A stretch of 64,000 nucleotides of DNA from Flavobacteriaceae bacterium (GTDB taxonomy: Bacteria > Bacteroidota > Bacteroidia > Flavobacteriales > Flavobacteriaceae), in contig JAHEMZ010000003.1 of NCBI GenBank assembly GCA_024643385.1, positions 14,821-78,820 on the forward strand. Reading direction: 5' to 3'. Shown one piece after another: positions 33,329 through 43,669 of the stretch. Made by a program: the position numbers and the translations under genes. How positions within the stretch are numbered: position 1 is the stretch's first letter; every line of letters starts with the position of its first letter. The notes under the pieces were generated by a model. The model was given only the letters and a program-made list of their open reading frames with translations. It did no database searches and was not told the origin of the DNA.

Positions 33329-34222
33329 ATGAGTCCATCATCCTCTACAGTTTCTACGCAATCGCTCATTCTAAAAAGAAGAATGAAAGACATGATGTTT
33401 ATATCGATGGGAGTAATTATGGCAAGTATTGGTCTTAAAGGATTTTTATTGCCCAATCATTTTTTGGACGGAGGAGCCATGGGGGTTGCACTATTGCTGC
33501 AAATTCAGATCGGCTGGGACCTTTCCATCTTAATTGTATTGGTGAATGTTCCATTTATTATCCTGGGAAAAAAACAAATTTCACTGTCCTTTGCCGTAAA
33601 AAGTGCTATTGCCATATTCGCCCTCGCTTTACTAGTGCATTTTATTCAAATTCCGGTGATTACAGCCGATAAACTCCTAATTGCCGTTTTCGGTGGTTTT
33701 TTCTTAGGGGCCGGAATTGGTTTATCTATTCGTGGGGGGTCTGTGATTGATGGTACCGAGGTCCTAGCGATCTGGGTAAGCCGAAGGTCCAGCCTAACAG
33801 TAGGTGATTTTATAGCACTTTTTAATATTGCTCTTTTTGGGTTTGCCGCATTAGTGGTGAGTATTGAAACTGCGATGTACTCCATGCTTACTTATCTGGC
33901 CGCTTCTAAGACCATCGATTTTATCCTTAATGGAATTGAGGAATATATTGGGATTATGGCGGTTTCCGATTATTCTGAAGAAATTCTACTCATGATCACA
34001 CAAAATTTAAGAAGAGGAGTAACCGTATTCAAATCGGATGAGGGCTTTGGAAAAAAAGGGGGTTCTCATTCCGATCGAAAGATTATCTTTTGTGTTGTAA
34101 CCCGATTGGAAGTTTCAAAAGTGATTTTAGAAATTGAAAAAATAGATCCGCTCGCTTTTGTAATTCAATACCCCATTCGTGACACCAAAGGCGGAATGAT
34201 CAAGAAACGTCCATTACATTAG
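33329..34222 (+). CDS. YitT-family membrane protein
   Basis: A 297-aa inner-membrane protein with a core of five or six helices (about 20-200, including the Gly-rich SIGLKGFLLPNHFLDGGAMG and GLSIRGGSVIDGTEVLA) and a C-terminal DUF2179 domain (about 215-290) that faces the cytoplasm. This is the complete YitT arrangement. Function in the family is unsettled. It ends 35 bases from valS, which converges on it. Confidence 0.93.
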   Translation: MSPSSSTVSTQSLILKRRMKDMMFISMGVIMASIGLKGFLLPNHFLDGGAMGVALLLQIQIGWDLSILIVLVNVPFIILGKKQISLSFAVKSAIAIFALALLVHFIQIPVITADKLLIAVFGGFFLGAGIGLSIRGGSVIDGTEVLAIWVSRRSSLTVGDFIALFNIALFGFAALVVSIETAMYSMLTYLAASKTIDFILNGIEEYIGIMAVSDYSEEILLMITQNLRRGVTVFKSDEGFGKKGGSHSDRKIIFCVVTRLEVSKVILEIEKIDPLAFVIQYPIRDTKGGMIKKRPLH

Positions 34223-34256
34223 CCGTTCAGCAACAAAAAATGATATTCCCGACAAG

Positions 34257-36887
34257 CTATTTCAGTCCTGCCAAACTCGATTTGAGTGTCTGAATTTTAG
34301 CCAGCGCATCCGCCTCTTTCTGACGTTCCATGGCAACTACTTGTTCCGGAGCGCTATTTACAAAACGTTCATTTTTTAATTTTATCTGGACGCTGCGTAA
34401 AAACCCTTCTGTATATTTTAGTTCTTGTTCCAAAGTTGCAATTTCAGCTTCCACATCAATGGCCCCACCTACCGGAATAAAATATTCATTACTCTTTACC
34501 CTGAAAGTTAACGCGCCGTCCAGTTTTTCGGTGATATAATTTATTTTGGATATATTTCCAAGTTTAGCAATAACTACATCAAAATCCACCGACGCTTTTT
34601 CAGCATTCATGACTGAAAGGGAAATCTCTTCTTTGAAAGAAATATTCTTATCCTTTCGGATCGCACGAATCCCGGAAATAACTTCTCCGGCAAAATCAAA
34701 CTCCTTAATTATTTGTTCATTGAAATCGGTCATCACGGGCCATGTTGAAATAATCAAAGCCTCTTTTGGACTTCTGGGCGTTATTTGCTGCCAGATCTCT
34801 TCAGAAATAAAAGGAACAAAAGGATGTAATAACTTCAAATTATCTTCGAGTATCGCAATAACAGCGTCATAGGTGGATTGAGCAATGGGTGACCCATAAG
34901 CGGGCTTTACCATTTCCAAGAACCAAGAACAGAAATCATCCCATATCAATTTATAGGTCGCCATCAAGGCATCACTGATACGATATTTGCCATAATGATC
35001 TTCAATTTCGGAAAGTACTTTTTGAAACTTATGCTGATACCATTCTATGGCTATTTTTGAACTTTCAGCTACCTCCACTGAGTTTGAAATTTCCCAACCA
35101 TCAATCAAACGGTAGGCATTCCATATTTTAGTCACAAATGAACTTCCTTGTTTACAGAGATCCTCATCGAACATAAGATCATTTCCCGCCGGAGAACTAA
35201 GTAGCATTCCTACCCTAACCCCATCCGCACCATATACTTCCATTAGATCTATCGGGTCCGGAGAATTACCTAACGACTTACTCATCTTTCGACGTTGCTT
35301 ATCTCGAACGATTCCTGTTAAATAGACATTTTGAAAAGGTTTCTCATTTCTGTATTCATATCCGGCGATGATCATTCGGGCCACCCAAAAGAAAAGTATC
35401 TCCGGAGCCGTCACCAAATCATTCGTTGGATAGTAGTAATTGATCTCCTTATTGTCGGGCTCTAAAATTCCATTGAATACACTAATGGGCCATAACCACG
35501 ATGAAAACCAAGTATCGAGCACATCGGGATCCTGTTTTAAATCGGACTCCAATAATGCTGCATTTCCCGATTTGCTTCTGGCCAATTCCAAGGCCTCAGA
35601 AGCATTTTCCGCTACTACAAAATCATCTTTTGCGACTCCGTAGTAATAGGCAGGAATTTGTTGACCCCACCATAGTTGACGGCTGATATTCCAATCGCGA
35701 ACATTTTCCATCCAATGTCGATAGGTGTTCACAAATTTTTCGGGCACTAAATTTATTTCCTTGTTCAGCACGGCATCTAAAGCCGGTTTCGCCAGGTCCT
35801 TCATACTAAGAAACCACTGATCACTTAATTTGGGTTCAATGACAGCTCCCGTACGTTCACTGGTTCCAACTTTATTGATATGTTGCTCAACTTTGGTCAC
35901 TACCCCCAAGGATTCCAACTCCTTAACAATTTCCTTTCGTACTGCGAATCGATCCTTTCCTTCATAATGCATCCCAAAATGATTCAAGGTAGCATCATCG
36001 TTAAAGATATCGATCACTTCCAATTGGTATTTATCCCCCAACATCTTATCATTCTCATCGTGGGCCGGCGTAACTTTTAAACATCCGGTACCAAAATCCA
36101 TGGTAACATACTCATCAACTATTATAGGCACCGATCGATTACAGATCGGAACGATCGCGCGTTTCCCTTTTAAATGCGCATAGCGTTCATCGTGAGGATT
36201 TACACAAACAGCGGTATCTCCCATGATAGTTTCAGGGCGTGTGGTAGCAATAGTGACAAATTCTGAAGAACCTTCAATGGCATATTGCAAATAATATAAA
36301 TTTCCTTGTTTCTCTTCATAGATCACCTCCTCATCGCTCAAGGTAGTTTTGGCTTGTGGATCCCAATTCACCATCCTATAACCTCGATACACATGACCTT
36401 TTCTGTAGAGATCCACAAACACCTTTATGACTGACGCAGAAAGATCATTGTCCATCGTAAATTTTGTTCGTTCCCAATCGCAGGAAGCTCCCAACTTTTT
36501 CAATTGCTCCAATATGATACCACCATGCTTGTGTGTCCATTCCCAGGCATGTTCTAAAAATTGTTCTCTCGTTAAGTCGAATTTTTGGATCCCTTGTTCT
36601 TTTAACTTTCCAACGACCTTGGCTTCCGTCGCAATGGAAGCGTGGTCGGTTCCTGGCACCCAGCAGGCATTGTATCCTTTTAGTCTCGCCCTGCGAATCA
36701 AAACATCCTGAAGGGTATTGTTCAGCATGTGTCCCATATGCAAGACTCCGGTGACATTGGGTGGAGGAATAACGATGGTATAAGGCTCTCTTTCGTCCAC
36801 TTCACTGTGGAAAAAATCATTTTCCATCCAGTAGCCATACCACTTATCTTCAACGCTTTTTGCATTATATTTTGACTCCAATGCCAT
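34257..36887 (-). CDS. valS: Valyl-tRNA synthetase
   Basis: Charges tRNA-Val (876 aa, standard for the phylum). The class I HIGH motif is HMGHML in [11 protein letters not shown] (about 46-53) and KMSKS is in [12 protein letters not shown]. The editing domain has [10 protein letters not shown] and the zinc-free catalytic core [12 protein letters not shown]. The C-terminal coiled arm is intact. A TACTTTTG promoter box at 36917-36924 lies about 30 bases upstream. Confidence 0.97.
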   Translation of the reverse strand: MALESKYNAKSVEDKWYGYWMENDFFHSEVDEREPYTIVIPPPNVTGVLHMGHMLNNTLQDVLIRRARLKGYNACWVPGTDHASIATEAKVVGKLKEQGIQKFDLTREQFLEHAWEWTHKHGGIILEQLKKLGASCDWERTKFTMDNDLSASVIKVFVDLYRKGHVYRGYRMVNWDPQAKTTLSDEEVIYEEKQGNLYYLQYAIEGSSEFVTIATTRPETIMGDTAVCVNPHDERYAHLKGKRAIVPICNRSVPIIVDEYVTMDFGTGCLKVTPAHDENDKMLGDKYQLEVIDIFNDDATLNHFGMHYEGKDRFAVRKEIVKELESLGVVTKVEQHINKVGTSERTGAVIEPKLSDQWFLSMKDLAKPALDAVLNKEINLVPEKFVNTYRHWMENVRDWNISRQLWWGQQIPAYYYGVAKDDFVVAENASEALELARSKSGNAALLESDLKQDPDVLDTWFSSWLWPISVFNGILEPDNKEINYYYPTNDLVTAPEILFFWVARMIIAGYEYRNEKPFQNVYLTGIVRDKQRRKMSKSLGNSPDPIDLMEVYGADGVRVGMLLSSPAGNDLMFDEDLCKQGSSFVTKIWNAYRLIDGWEISNSVEVAESSKIAIEWYQHKFQKVLSEIEDHYGKYRISDALMATYKLIWDDFCSWFLEMVKPAYGSPIAQSTYDAVIAILEDNLKLLHPFVPFISEEIWQQITPRSPKEALIISTWPVMTDFNEQIIKEFDFAGEVISGIRAIRKDKNISFKEEISLSVMNAEKASVDFDVVIAKLGNISKINYITEKLDGALTFRVKSNEYFIPVGGAIDVEAEIATLEQELKYTEGFLRSVQIKLKNERFVNSAPEQVVAMERQKEADALAKIQTLKSSLAGLK

Positions 36888-36916
36888 TTTTGGTCTGATT
36901 TTTGAAACGTAATGTG

Positions 36917-36924
36917 CAAAAGTA
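36917..36924 (-). promoter_or_regulatory. -7 promoter box of valS
   Basis: TACTTTTG on the minus strand matches TAnnTTTG, with T-rich sequence about 19 bases upstream and a leader of roughly 23 bases. Confidence 0.5.
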
Positions 36925-37013
36925 GGTATAAGTTAAAGATTATAAAAGTGTAAAACATATTTTGCGCGTTGAATAAAAGTTACCTACTTTAGTACCATTA
37001 AAATAACAAAACC

Positions 37014-37400
37014 ATGAAAAAATTTATTCTAGTAGCAGTTGTAGCCTTGATTAGTTTCGCCGCCCAAGCGCAAGCGAAAATCGAATTTAAATCCGAAACG
37101 ATCGATTACGGTCAAATTGCTAAAGGCAGTGATGGCGTTCGAGTTTTTGAATTTACCAATACGGGAAATGAAGAGTTGGTGATTTCGGATGTTAAGTCTA
37201 GTTGCGGTTGCACCGTTCCAGAAAAACCGAAAGATCCAATCGCTCCGGGAAAAACAGGCGAGATCAAAGTAAAGTATGACACAAAAAGAGTAGGCCCTAT
37301 CCGCAAAACGGTAACCGTATACTCTAACGCCGCAGAACCTATAAAAGCTTTAAAGATTAAAGGTGAAATTTTGGACGACAAAAGCGTTTTAGAAAATTAA
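37014..37400 (+). CDS. DUF1573 secreted protein
   Basis: A 128-aa exported protein: signal peptide (about 1-21, ending AQA) and one Ig-like beta domain of DUF1573 with the conserved FEFTNTGNEELVISDVKSSCGCT and PIAPGKTGEIKVKYDT. The CGC pair is a conserved family feature. Such proteins are abundant in Bacteroidota; function not known. A strong terminator follows. Confidence 0.93.
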   Translation: MKKFILVAVVALISFAAQAQAKIEFKSETIDYGQIAKGSDGVRVFEFTNTGNEELVISDVKSSCGCTVPEKPKDPIAPGKTGEIKVKYDTKRVGPIRKTVTVYSNAAEPIKALKIKGEILDDKSVLEN

Positions 37401-37425
37401 GAGCTCCTAGTTTTCAATCATTATT

Positions 37426-37457
37426 AAGGCCCTTCTTTCGAAGGGCCTTTTTTTTTT
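37426..37457 (+). terminator. Terminator of the DUF1573 gene
   Basis: AAGGCCCTTC pairs with GAAGGGCCTT around a TTTC loop, followed by ten T residues. The T-run touches the stop codon of the convergent aspartyl protease gene at 37456-37458. Confidence 0.92.
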
Positions 37458-38808
37458 AAATCATTTCTTTCAAAACAAATTTTCGTTTAACCAACTTTCC
37501 ATTTCGCTTTATCTCCATTTGTATTTTTCTATCTTCTTTGGATGAAAATAATTCAGTTATTTCATACAGCTTGTACTTATAGGCCGGCTTACCATTAATT
37601 GTCACCACTTCGTCACCTTTCATGATATCCGCCAGATCAGCCGGAGATCCTTTTCTCACTTCAGAAATCACATAACGAGGGGCCAGAAAAAAATTTAAAA
37701 TAGGATTTACCTTGATCTCTATGGCATCGCTGGCAGTATTTTCATTAGGGGCCAGACTAAAAGTATTTTCATTATCAACGAAACTGTTAACAGAAACAGC
37801 TCCATCATGCTCCACCACGATACCTGCCATGTTATAGTGAAAGGGATCATCATAAAAACGATTCTTTTTAAGTGTTATTTTACGGGAACGATAATCCATA
37901 ATTACGGTAAATCGTTTTAAGATCTCTGCTCCGAGACTCCCCTCTCTTTCAGAAAATAGCACAATTTCTTTAGTAGCTTCCGAATTTGGAAATGCCACCG
38001 TCACTTTATTAAAGGTAAAATTACCTATAGAAAAGTTTTCTAACTTGGCTCGCTTCCCGTAGATACCTCCACTAATTCCAAAACCCAAAAAGTCTTCAAA
38101 ATAATTGACAGAAACCTCATCAATCACCCGCGCTTCATCAAATAACCACAAAGCATCACTCGATCCTGAATCCAACAATAATGTAACATTCTCAGTAACA
38201 CCTCCGTGAGTGACCATGGGTGAAATATAAGGTTTATCATCATTGAAAAACAAATCAAAGGTTTCACATTTCTTGCATGACTTCGCCTGGTATTGCAATG
38301 GATCGTAGAAGATAATTGTTTCAGAACTGTAATCGATCTTTACCACAAAATCTTTAAAAAATTCATAACCCAAAACACCATGTATAGGAATCCCCATACG
38401 TGGCGAAAAATTGATGGATTCATCAAATATTACGTAAAGTGTACTCTTTCGGTCCACCGCATTTCCTATCTGTATATAATTTTCCGAGCTTTTTAAAGCA
38501 TCAATTGTCCCTCCGGCTCCCAAACCACGTATCTTAATTGGAGTCACATTTTTTATTTCTAAGGAATCTATTTCTGAAAGACTAAATAATAACGAATGCC
38601 TTGCTCCTGTATCCAGAATAAAACTTAGCTCCTTCCCGTTCACCATCACCGGAATGACCACCAGATTATTAAGCAATTGAAATGAAATCCGATCTCTTTT
38701 CTCATGATTGGGAAGTCGAAATCCGCCCTGAGCTGTCAAGGAAGACACGCATAATAGGAATGCCAACGTGAGAATGTTCCATGACGGTATAACTAAAAAT
38801 CTTTTCAT
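37456..38808 (-). CDS. Secreted two-lobed aspartyl protease with PDZ domain
   Basis: A 450-aa exported protein: signal peptide (about 1-26), then two retropepsin-like lobes, each with its own Asp motif (FILDTGARHS, Asp 66; LLLDSGSSDA, Asp 213), and a C-terminal PDZ domain at about 380-450 (VISEVRKGSPADLADIMKGDEVVTINGKPAY). Two lobes with two Asp motifs in one chain could form a complete aspartic active site without dimerising. A CxxC pair (Cys 178/181) sits in the linker. Substrate unknown, periplasmic or outer-membrane face. Confidence 0.9.
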   Translation of the reverse strand: MKRFLVIPSWNILTLAFLLCVSSLTAQGGFRLPNHEKRDRISFQLLNNLVVIPVMVNGKELSFILDTGARHSLLFSLSEIDSLEIKNVTPIKIRGLGAGGTIDALKSSENYIQIGNAVDRKSTLYVIFDESINFSPRMGIPIHGVLGYEFFKDFVVKIDYSSETIIFYDPLQYQAKSCKKCETFDLFFNDDKPYISPMVTHGGVTENVTLLLDSGSSDALWLFDEARVIDEVSVNYFEDFLGFGISGGIYGKRAKLENFSIGNFTFNKVTVAFPNSEATKEIVLFSEREGSLGAEILKRFTVIMDYRSRKITLKKNRFYDDPFHYNMAGIVVEHDGAVSVNSFVDNENTFSLAPNENTASDAIEIKVNPILNFFLAPRYVISEVRKGSPADLADIMKGDEVVTINGKPAYKYKLYEITELFSSKEDRKIQMEIKRNGKLVKRKFVLKEMI

Positions 38809-38902
38809 TCTTTAAAAGATATAAAAATTGCCACAAATAGAAGTTCAATTTCCCCTATTTTGATAATATTTTCAGAACTTTGCACTCTAATTTTATATAA
38901 AC

Positions 38903-40093
38903 ATGCCCAATGTATCTTTAAAAGGTCAACATATGCCGGAATCTCCTATTCGGAAACTGGTTCCTTATGCTGAAATCGCCTACAAACAAAATAAAACGGT
39001 GTACCATCTAAATATTGGTCAACCGGATATAAAATCTCCACAAATCGCCATGGATGCTGTTGCAACTCATTCCTTGGAGATTCTTGCGTATACCAGATCA
39101 GAGGGTTCGGAAGAGTACCGCAATAAAATTGCGAACTATTATAAAAGTAAAGACATAGACGTTTCCGCACGCGAAATTATCGTAACGACCGGGGGCAGTG
39201 AAGCTTTGTTATTTGCGATGGGTACTGTTTGTGATACAGGAGATGAAATTATCATTCCTGAACCATTTTATGCCAATTATAACGGATTTGCCGTAGCGTC
39301 GGGCGTGAATATAATCCCTGTAATTTCAAAGATTGAAGATAATTTTGCCCTTCCTCCTATTGCAGAATTTGAAAAACTGATCACCCCAAAGACCAAAGCT
39401 ATTCTCATTTGTAATCCCGGGAATCCCACCGGCTACTTGTATTCAAAGGAGGAAATTCAGACGTTGGCAAAAATTGTCAAAAAACATGATCTCTTCTTAA
39501 TCGCCGATGAAGTTTATCGGGAATTTACCTATGACGGTCTTAAACATTATTCCATACTTCAGGAACCGGATTTGGACGAAAACGGAATTCTTATCGATTC
39601 CGTCTCCAAAAGGTATAGCATGTGCGGCGCAAGAATTGGATGCATTGTGTCCAGAAATAAGCAAGTAATGGCCACCGCCATGAAGTATGCCCAGGCTCGT
39701 TTAAGTCCGCCAACGCTCGCCCAAATTGCAAGTGAGGCAGCTTTACAAACGCCTCAGAGTTATTTTGACAACGTAATTAAAGAGTATGAAGAGCGAAGAG
39801 ATATTTTAATCGCTCACTTAAAACAAATACCTGGATTAAAGGTAGGTGTCCCCAAAGGCGCTTTTTATTGCATCGTGGAATTGCCCGTAAAAAATAGTGA
39901 TAATTTCGCCCAGTGGTTGCTGGAGAAATTTGATGTAAATGGAGAAACTATTATGGTGGCCCCTGCGGCCGGATTCTATTCCACACCGGGCGTAGGTCTA
40001 AACCAAATAAGAATTGCTTACGTCCTGAAAAAAGAAAGTCTTATAAGAGCTGTAGAGATCTTGAAAGTCGCCTTAGAGCAATACCAAGACTAA
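38903..40093 (+). CDS. PLP-dependent aminotransferase, class I/II
   Basis: A 396-aa cytoplasmic fold-type I aminotransferase, most like aspartate aminotransferases. The N-terminal substrate motif is NIGQPDIKSP, the PLP-phosphate loop is TTGGSEA, NPGNPTG binds the carboxylate, and the Schiff-base Lys is in DSVSKRYSMCGARIG. The amino-acid substrate cannot be set from sequence. Its stop shares a base with the murB start (TAATG), so it is the first gene of a two-gene unit. Confidence 0.92.
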   Translation: MPNVSLKGQHMPESPIRKLVPYAEIAYKQNKTVYHLNIGQPDIKSPQIAMDAVATHSLEILAYTRSEGSEEYRNKIANYYKSKDIDVSAREIIVTTGGSEALLFAMGTVCDTGDEIIIPEPFYANYNGFAVASGVNIIPVISKIEDNFALPPIAEFEKLITPKTKAILICNPGNPTGYLYSKEEIQTLAKIVKKHDLFLIADEVYREFTYDGLKHYSILQEPDLDENGILIDSVSKRYSMCGARIGCIVSRNKQVMATAMKYAQARLSPPTLAQIASEAALQTPQSYFDNVIKEYEERRDILIAHLKQIPGLKVGVPKGAFYCIVELPVKNSDNFAQWLLEKFDVNGETIMVAPAAGFYSTPGVGLNQIRIAYVLKKESLIRAVEILKVALEQYQD

Positions 40094-41106
40094 TGCGTAT
40101 TGAAGAAAACAGATCGCTTAAATTGTTCAATACTTTCGGAATTGACTGTAACGCTCGTTACTTCATTTCCGTAAATTCAAAAGAAGAATTACGGAATGTC
40201 TTGGCTTCAGAAAGAAAAAATGACCTATTTGTTTTGGGCGGAGGCAGTAACATACTGTTAAGCCGGGATATAAATGCTTTGGTACTCCATGTAGATATGA
40301 AAGGAATTCAGGTTCTCTCACAAAATAATGAGGAAGTGATCGTAGAGGCCCAGGCAGGAGAAAATTGGCATGAATTTGTACACTTTTGCCTTGCCCATGA
40401 TTTTGGTGGAATAGAAAATCTTTCTCTGATTCCGGGGAATGTAGGAACGGCACCCATTCAAAATATTGGCGCTTACGGGGTAGAACTGAAAGATGTTTTT
40501 GAAAGTTGCACGGCCATAGAAATTGACACCTTGGAAGAAGTTCATTTTCGCAAGGAAGATTGCCGATTCGGGTATAGGGATTCCATTTTTAAACAGCAAG
40601 CAAAAAATAAATTTATTATCACAGCGGTACAATTTCGACTCACCTCAAAAAATCATAAGCTACATACTTCCTATGGAGACATACAGAGAGTCTTGGATGA
40701 AAAAGGTATTGTAAACCCCTCTATTAACGATGTTTCTCAGGCCGTAATCGCGATCAGGTCTTCCAAATTACCCGATCCCAAATTGCTGGGAAATAGTGGA
40801 AGTTTTTTTAAAAACCCGATTATATCCGACCTGGAATTTAAAAAATTTAGGATTCAATTTCCGGAGGCTCCCTATTATGAAGTATCACCTACAGCATTTA
40901 AGATCCCGGCCGGTTGGCTTATCGAAAAAGCCGGTTTTAAGGGAAAAAGATTTGGCGATGCGGGGGTTCATGCCAAACAAGCATTGGTATTGGTAAATTA
41001 TGGTAACGCCAGCGGAAAAGAAATTTGGGATCTGGCCCTTCGTATTCAAAAAAAAGTAAGAAACCTTTTTGGAATTACGATCGAACCGGAAGTAAACGTC
41101 TATTAG
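40093..41106 (+). CDS. murB: UDP-N-acetylenolpyruvoylglucosamine reductase
   Basis: Peptidoglycan precursor enzyme, an FAD protein (337 aa, type I). FAD-site motifs: VLGGGSNILLS, GNVGTAPIQNIGAYGVELKD, the catalytic Ser in GNSGSFFKNP and the terminal Glu segment PEVNVY. The 3' end overlaps the convergent fasciclin lipoprotein gene by four bases. Confidence 0.95.
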   Translation: MRIEENRSLKLFNTFGIDCNARYFISVNSKEELRNVLASERKNDLFVLGGGSNILLSRDINALVLHVDMKGIQVLSQNNEEVIVEAQAGENWHEFVHFCLAHDFGGIENLSLIPGNVGTAPIQNIGAYGVELKDVFESCTAIEIDTLEEVHFRKEDCRFGYRDSIFKQQAKNKFIITAVQFRLTSKNHKLHTSYGDIQRVLDEKGIVNPSINDVSQAVIAIRSSKLPDPKLLGNSGSFFKNPIISDLEFKKFRIQFPEAPYYEVSPTAFKIPAGWLIEKAGFKGKRFGDAGVHAKQALVLVNYGNASGKEIWDLALRIQKKVRNLFGITIEPEVNVY

Positions 41107-41702
41107 TTTTCATTCAGCACTTGATCTATAATATGAATTACACCATTGTTGCCTGAAAGATCTGAGCTGACAATTTTTGCTTCCTTACCCTGTTTGTCCT
41201 TTACCCACAATTCAACTCCTTTTTGAAAGACCACCAACTGTGAACCACCTAACATAGCGATATTCGTAGTACTTTTTTCACCTAAGAGGGTGGAAGATAA
41301 ATTTCCGGCTGCCATATGATTCTCAAGCGTCTGTATCAATTGTGCCAGATTCGCTTGATTAAATAATTCTTTTCTTTTTGTTTCAGACAAATTTTCAAAG
41401 GCCTCATTTGAAGGAGCAAAAACAGTATAAGGGCCATCTTCCTTGGCAAGTCTATCGGTCAATCCTCCGGTAACCAGCGCACTTGAAAAAGTACTTAGTT
41501 CCCCGGTGACCATAATCTTACTCATGACACTTTTAATTACTTTTTTGTCAGCTTCAGTCAACTCCTTTTTTACTCCCTTTTCTATGACTGGCACACCTTC
41601 TTCCACGGAGGTAACTTCCGAATTGGCTGTTGAGTCATTCTTACAAGAAAAGAAGGAGAAGGTCAATAATAGGACGGTAAGATAAATAGAGATCGATTTC
41701 AT
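41103..41702 (-). CDS. Fasciclin-domain lipoprotein
   Basis: A 199-aa lipoprotein (lipobox FFSC, Cys 20) with one fasciclin (FAS1) domain at about 65-199. Its two conserved segments are YTVFAPSNEAFENL and NGVIHIIDQVL. FAS1 domains mediate adhesion or protein binding at the cell surface. A TAATTTTG promoter box lies at 41727-41734. Confidence 0.93.
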   Translation of the reverse strand: MKSISIYLTVLLLTFSFFSCKNDSTANSEVTSVEEGVPVIEKGVKKELTEADKKVIKSVMSKIMVTGELSTFSSALVTGGLTDRLAKEDGPYTVFAPSNEAFENLSETKRKELFNQANLAQLIQTLENHMAAGNLSSTLLGEKSTTNIAMLGGSQLVVFQKGVELWVKDKQGKEAKIVSSDLSGNNGVIHIIDQVLNEN

Positions 41703-41726
41703 GCTAGATTTTCGTTAAATGCTGAC

Positions 41727-41734
41727 CAAAATTA
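41727..41734 (-). promoter_or_regulatory. -7 promoter box of the fasciclin gene
   Basis: TAATTTTG on the minus strand matches TAnnTTTG, 24 bases before the ATG at 41702. Confidence 0.5.
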
Positions 41735-41767
41735 ATTAAATTCTTACCAATTCTATGAGAAAGGTTG

Positions 41768-41775
41768 TAATTTTG
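41768..41775 (+). promoter_or_regulatory. -7 promoter box of the small Cys-rich membrane protein gene
   Basis: TAATTTTG matches TAnnTTTG, 17 bases before the ATG at 41793. It is back-to-back with the box for the fasciclin gene at 41727-41734. Confidence 0.5.
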
Positions 41776-41792
41776 TACCACAATTTACAATT

Positions 41793-41996
41793 ATGGGCCT
41801 ATTGATCATTACATTCATTCTTTTGCTTTTGGCGTTCGCCGGAATAGGTATAAAACTATGGGCAAAAAAAGACGGGAAATTTGCTGGAACATGTGCCAGT
41901 CAGAGTCCTTTTTTGAATAAAGAGGGGGAAGCTTGCGGTTATTGCGGGAAAACGCCCGATCAGTTCAGCAATTGTAACGAAAATCCAAAACCCTAA
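41793..41996 (+). CDS. Small membrane protein with a CxxC motif
   Basis: A 67-aa protein: one N-terminal helix (about 3-22) and an exposed tail with four Cys (34, 48, 51 and 61), including CGYC (a CxxC pair). The Cys spacing could bind a metal or an iron-sulfur centre, or form disulfides. It recurs in flavobacteria as a small secreted or membrane protein, to my memory. A glycosyltransferase gene follows after 15 bases. Confidence 0.82.
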   Translation: MGLLIITFILLLLAFAGIGIKLWAKKDGKFAGTCASQSPFLNKEGEACGYCGKTPDQFSNCNENPKP

Positions 41997-42011
41997 TCCA
42001 GCGCGTAGCCT

Positions 42012-43106
42012 ATGCTGCTACTTATACTGTTCAGTGCGGTCGTATTACTAAACGTAATATTTTACCTTCGCTTTTCTAAATTCACCCTTTCTTCTGTCCC
42101 TGCCGAGCTAGCTAAAAATGATTTCCCTGTTTCGGTGATCATTTGCGCAAAGAATGAGGCCGAAAATCTGAAGGAAAATATCCCTTTGTTCCTCGAGCAA
42201 GATTATCCTCACTTTGAAATTATTTTAATAAATGATGCTTCCAGCGATGAAACTCAAGAGGTGATCGATGCATTTGTAGAAAGTGATCCTCGCGTAAAGA
42301 AAGTTGAGATCCAAAATAATGAGGCCTTTTGGAGCAATAAGAAGTATTCGCTTACCCTAGGAATTAAAAAAGCAAAACACAGCAGGTTGCTCTTTACTGA
42401 TGCGGATTGTAAGCCGGCAAGTAACCAATGGATCCGTTTAATGACGGCGCCAATTTCAGAAGAAAAACAATTAGTTTTGGGGTATGGTGCTTACGAGAAA
42501 CGTAAAGGACTTTTAAATGGATTGATCCGTTTTGAGACGGTAATGACCGCCTTGCAATATTTTTCTCATGCCAAAGCGGGCATGCCTTATATGGGAGTAG
42601 GTAGAAACTTAGCTTACACCTCACAATTGTTCTATGATACGAGGGGTTTTATGTCGCATATGCAAATCCTTTCAGGAGATGACGATCTTTTTGTAAATGA
42701 AGCTGCCACAAAGGAAAATACAGCGATCGTTTTTCAAACGGAAGCTTTCACCTACTCCAAACCCAAAGAGAGTTGGGGCGATTGGTTAAGACAAAAACGC
42801 AGACATGTTTCAACCGCTAAATTTTATCAAACAAAACACCAATGGGTTCTTGGTCTGTACTACAGTAGTAATCTTCTGTTTTGGGTGTTGGGAATTCTTT
42901 CATTCATTCTTGTCGATTGGAAAATTCCATTAACATTGATCATTTTTAGATTCACCCTTCAATATATGTTTATAGGAAAAGGGATGAAACTCCTGCAAGA
43001 AAAAGAATTACTTCCTTGGATTCCCTTTTTTGAGGTGTTTTTGGTATCGATACAATTAACTATCTTTATTTTGAATTCTAAGTCAAAACAGACTCGTTGG
43101 AAATAA
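42012..43106 (+). CDS. Family 2 glycosyltransferase, membrane-bound
   Basis: A 364-aa inverting glycosyltransferase with a GT-A fold. An N-terminal helix (1-18), nucleotide-sugar segment VSVIICAKNEAENL, the metal-binding TDADC and a later SGDDDLFVNE with RQKRRH nearby. Three C-terminal helices lie from about 285 onward. Sugar and acceptor are unknown. It overlaps the sigma factor gene downstream. Confidence 0.9.
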   Translation: MLLLILFSAVVLLNVIFYLRFSKFTLSSVPAELAKNDFPVSVIICAKNEAENLKENIPLFLEQDYPHFEIILINDASSDETQEVIDAFVESDPRVKKVEIQNNEAFWSNKKYSLTLGIKKAKHSRLLFTDADCKPASNQWIRLMTAPISEEKQLVLGYGAYEKRKGLLNGLIRFETVMTALQYFSHAKAGMPYMGVGRNLAYTSQLFYDTRGFMSHMQILSGDDDLFVNEAATKENTAIVFQTEAFTYSKPKESWGDWLRQKRRHVSTAKFYQTKHQWVLGLYYSSNLLFWVLGILSFILVDWKIPLTLIIFRFTLQYMFIGKGMKLLQEKELLPWIPFFEVFLVSIQLTIFILNSKSKQTRWK

Positions 43107-43669
43107 CAGATTCGGATATTAAAAAGCAAATCGCTCAAGCCAAGGAAGGAAAACAAAGTGCCTTTAATTTTTTGTTAGATTATTTTTGGAATCAGGTGTA
43201 CGGCTTTCAGATAAAACGCATCAACAATGAACACGATGCCGAAGATATCACCATTGAAACTTTCGCCAAGGCCTTTGATAAAATAAGCACATTTGATGAG
43301 AACTATGCTTTTGGCACTTGGCTGGTCGCTATTTCAAAGAATATTCATATCGATAAGACCCGAAAGAAAAATGCCTCTGTTCATTTACATAGCACCGACA
43401 CCAGTGAAGAGCATGTACAAAAGATTCCCGACCAGAGTCCTTCTCAGGAAGATCTGCTGATCACGGAACAAAACTTAGTCGAATTGCTTCGCTATATCAA
43501 ACAATTGAAACCTCATTATCAAGAGATCATCAATTTGCGGTATTTTCAGGAAATGAGCTATAATGAGATCTCCGATCAATTGGAAGAACCCTTGAGCAAT
43601 GTAAAGGTGCGACTGTTACGAGCCAAGAAGTTATTAGCAGAGGTCATTACTCAAAACAGGAAACATTGA
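43097..43669 (+). CDS. ECF-like sigma-70 family factor
   Basis: A 190-aa sigma factor: region 2 at about 20-95 (NFLLDYFWNQVYGFQIKR, DAEDITIETFAKAFDKI, YAFGTWLVAISKNIHIDKTRK) and region 4 at about 125-185 (LKPHYQEIINLRYFQEMSYNEISDQL). TTG start at 43097, inside the end of the glycosyltransferase gene. No anti-sigma factor is adjacent; the next gene is a transporter and overlaps it by four bases (TTGA). Confidence 0.88.
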   Translation: MEITDSDIKKQIAQAKEGKQSAFNFLLDYFWNQVYGFQIKRINNEHDAEDITIETFAKAFDKISTFDENYAFGTWLVAISKNIHIDKTRKKNASVHLHSTDTSEEHVQKIPDQSPSQEDLLITEQNLVELLRYIKQLKPHYQEIINLRYFQEMSYNEISDQLEEPLSNVKVRLLRAKKLLAEVITQNRKH

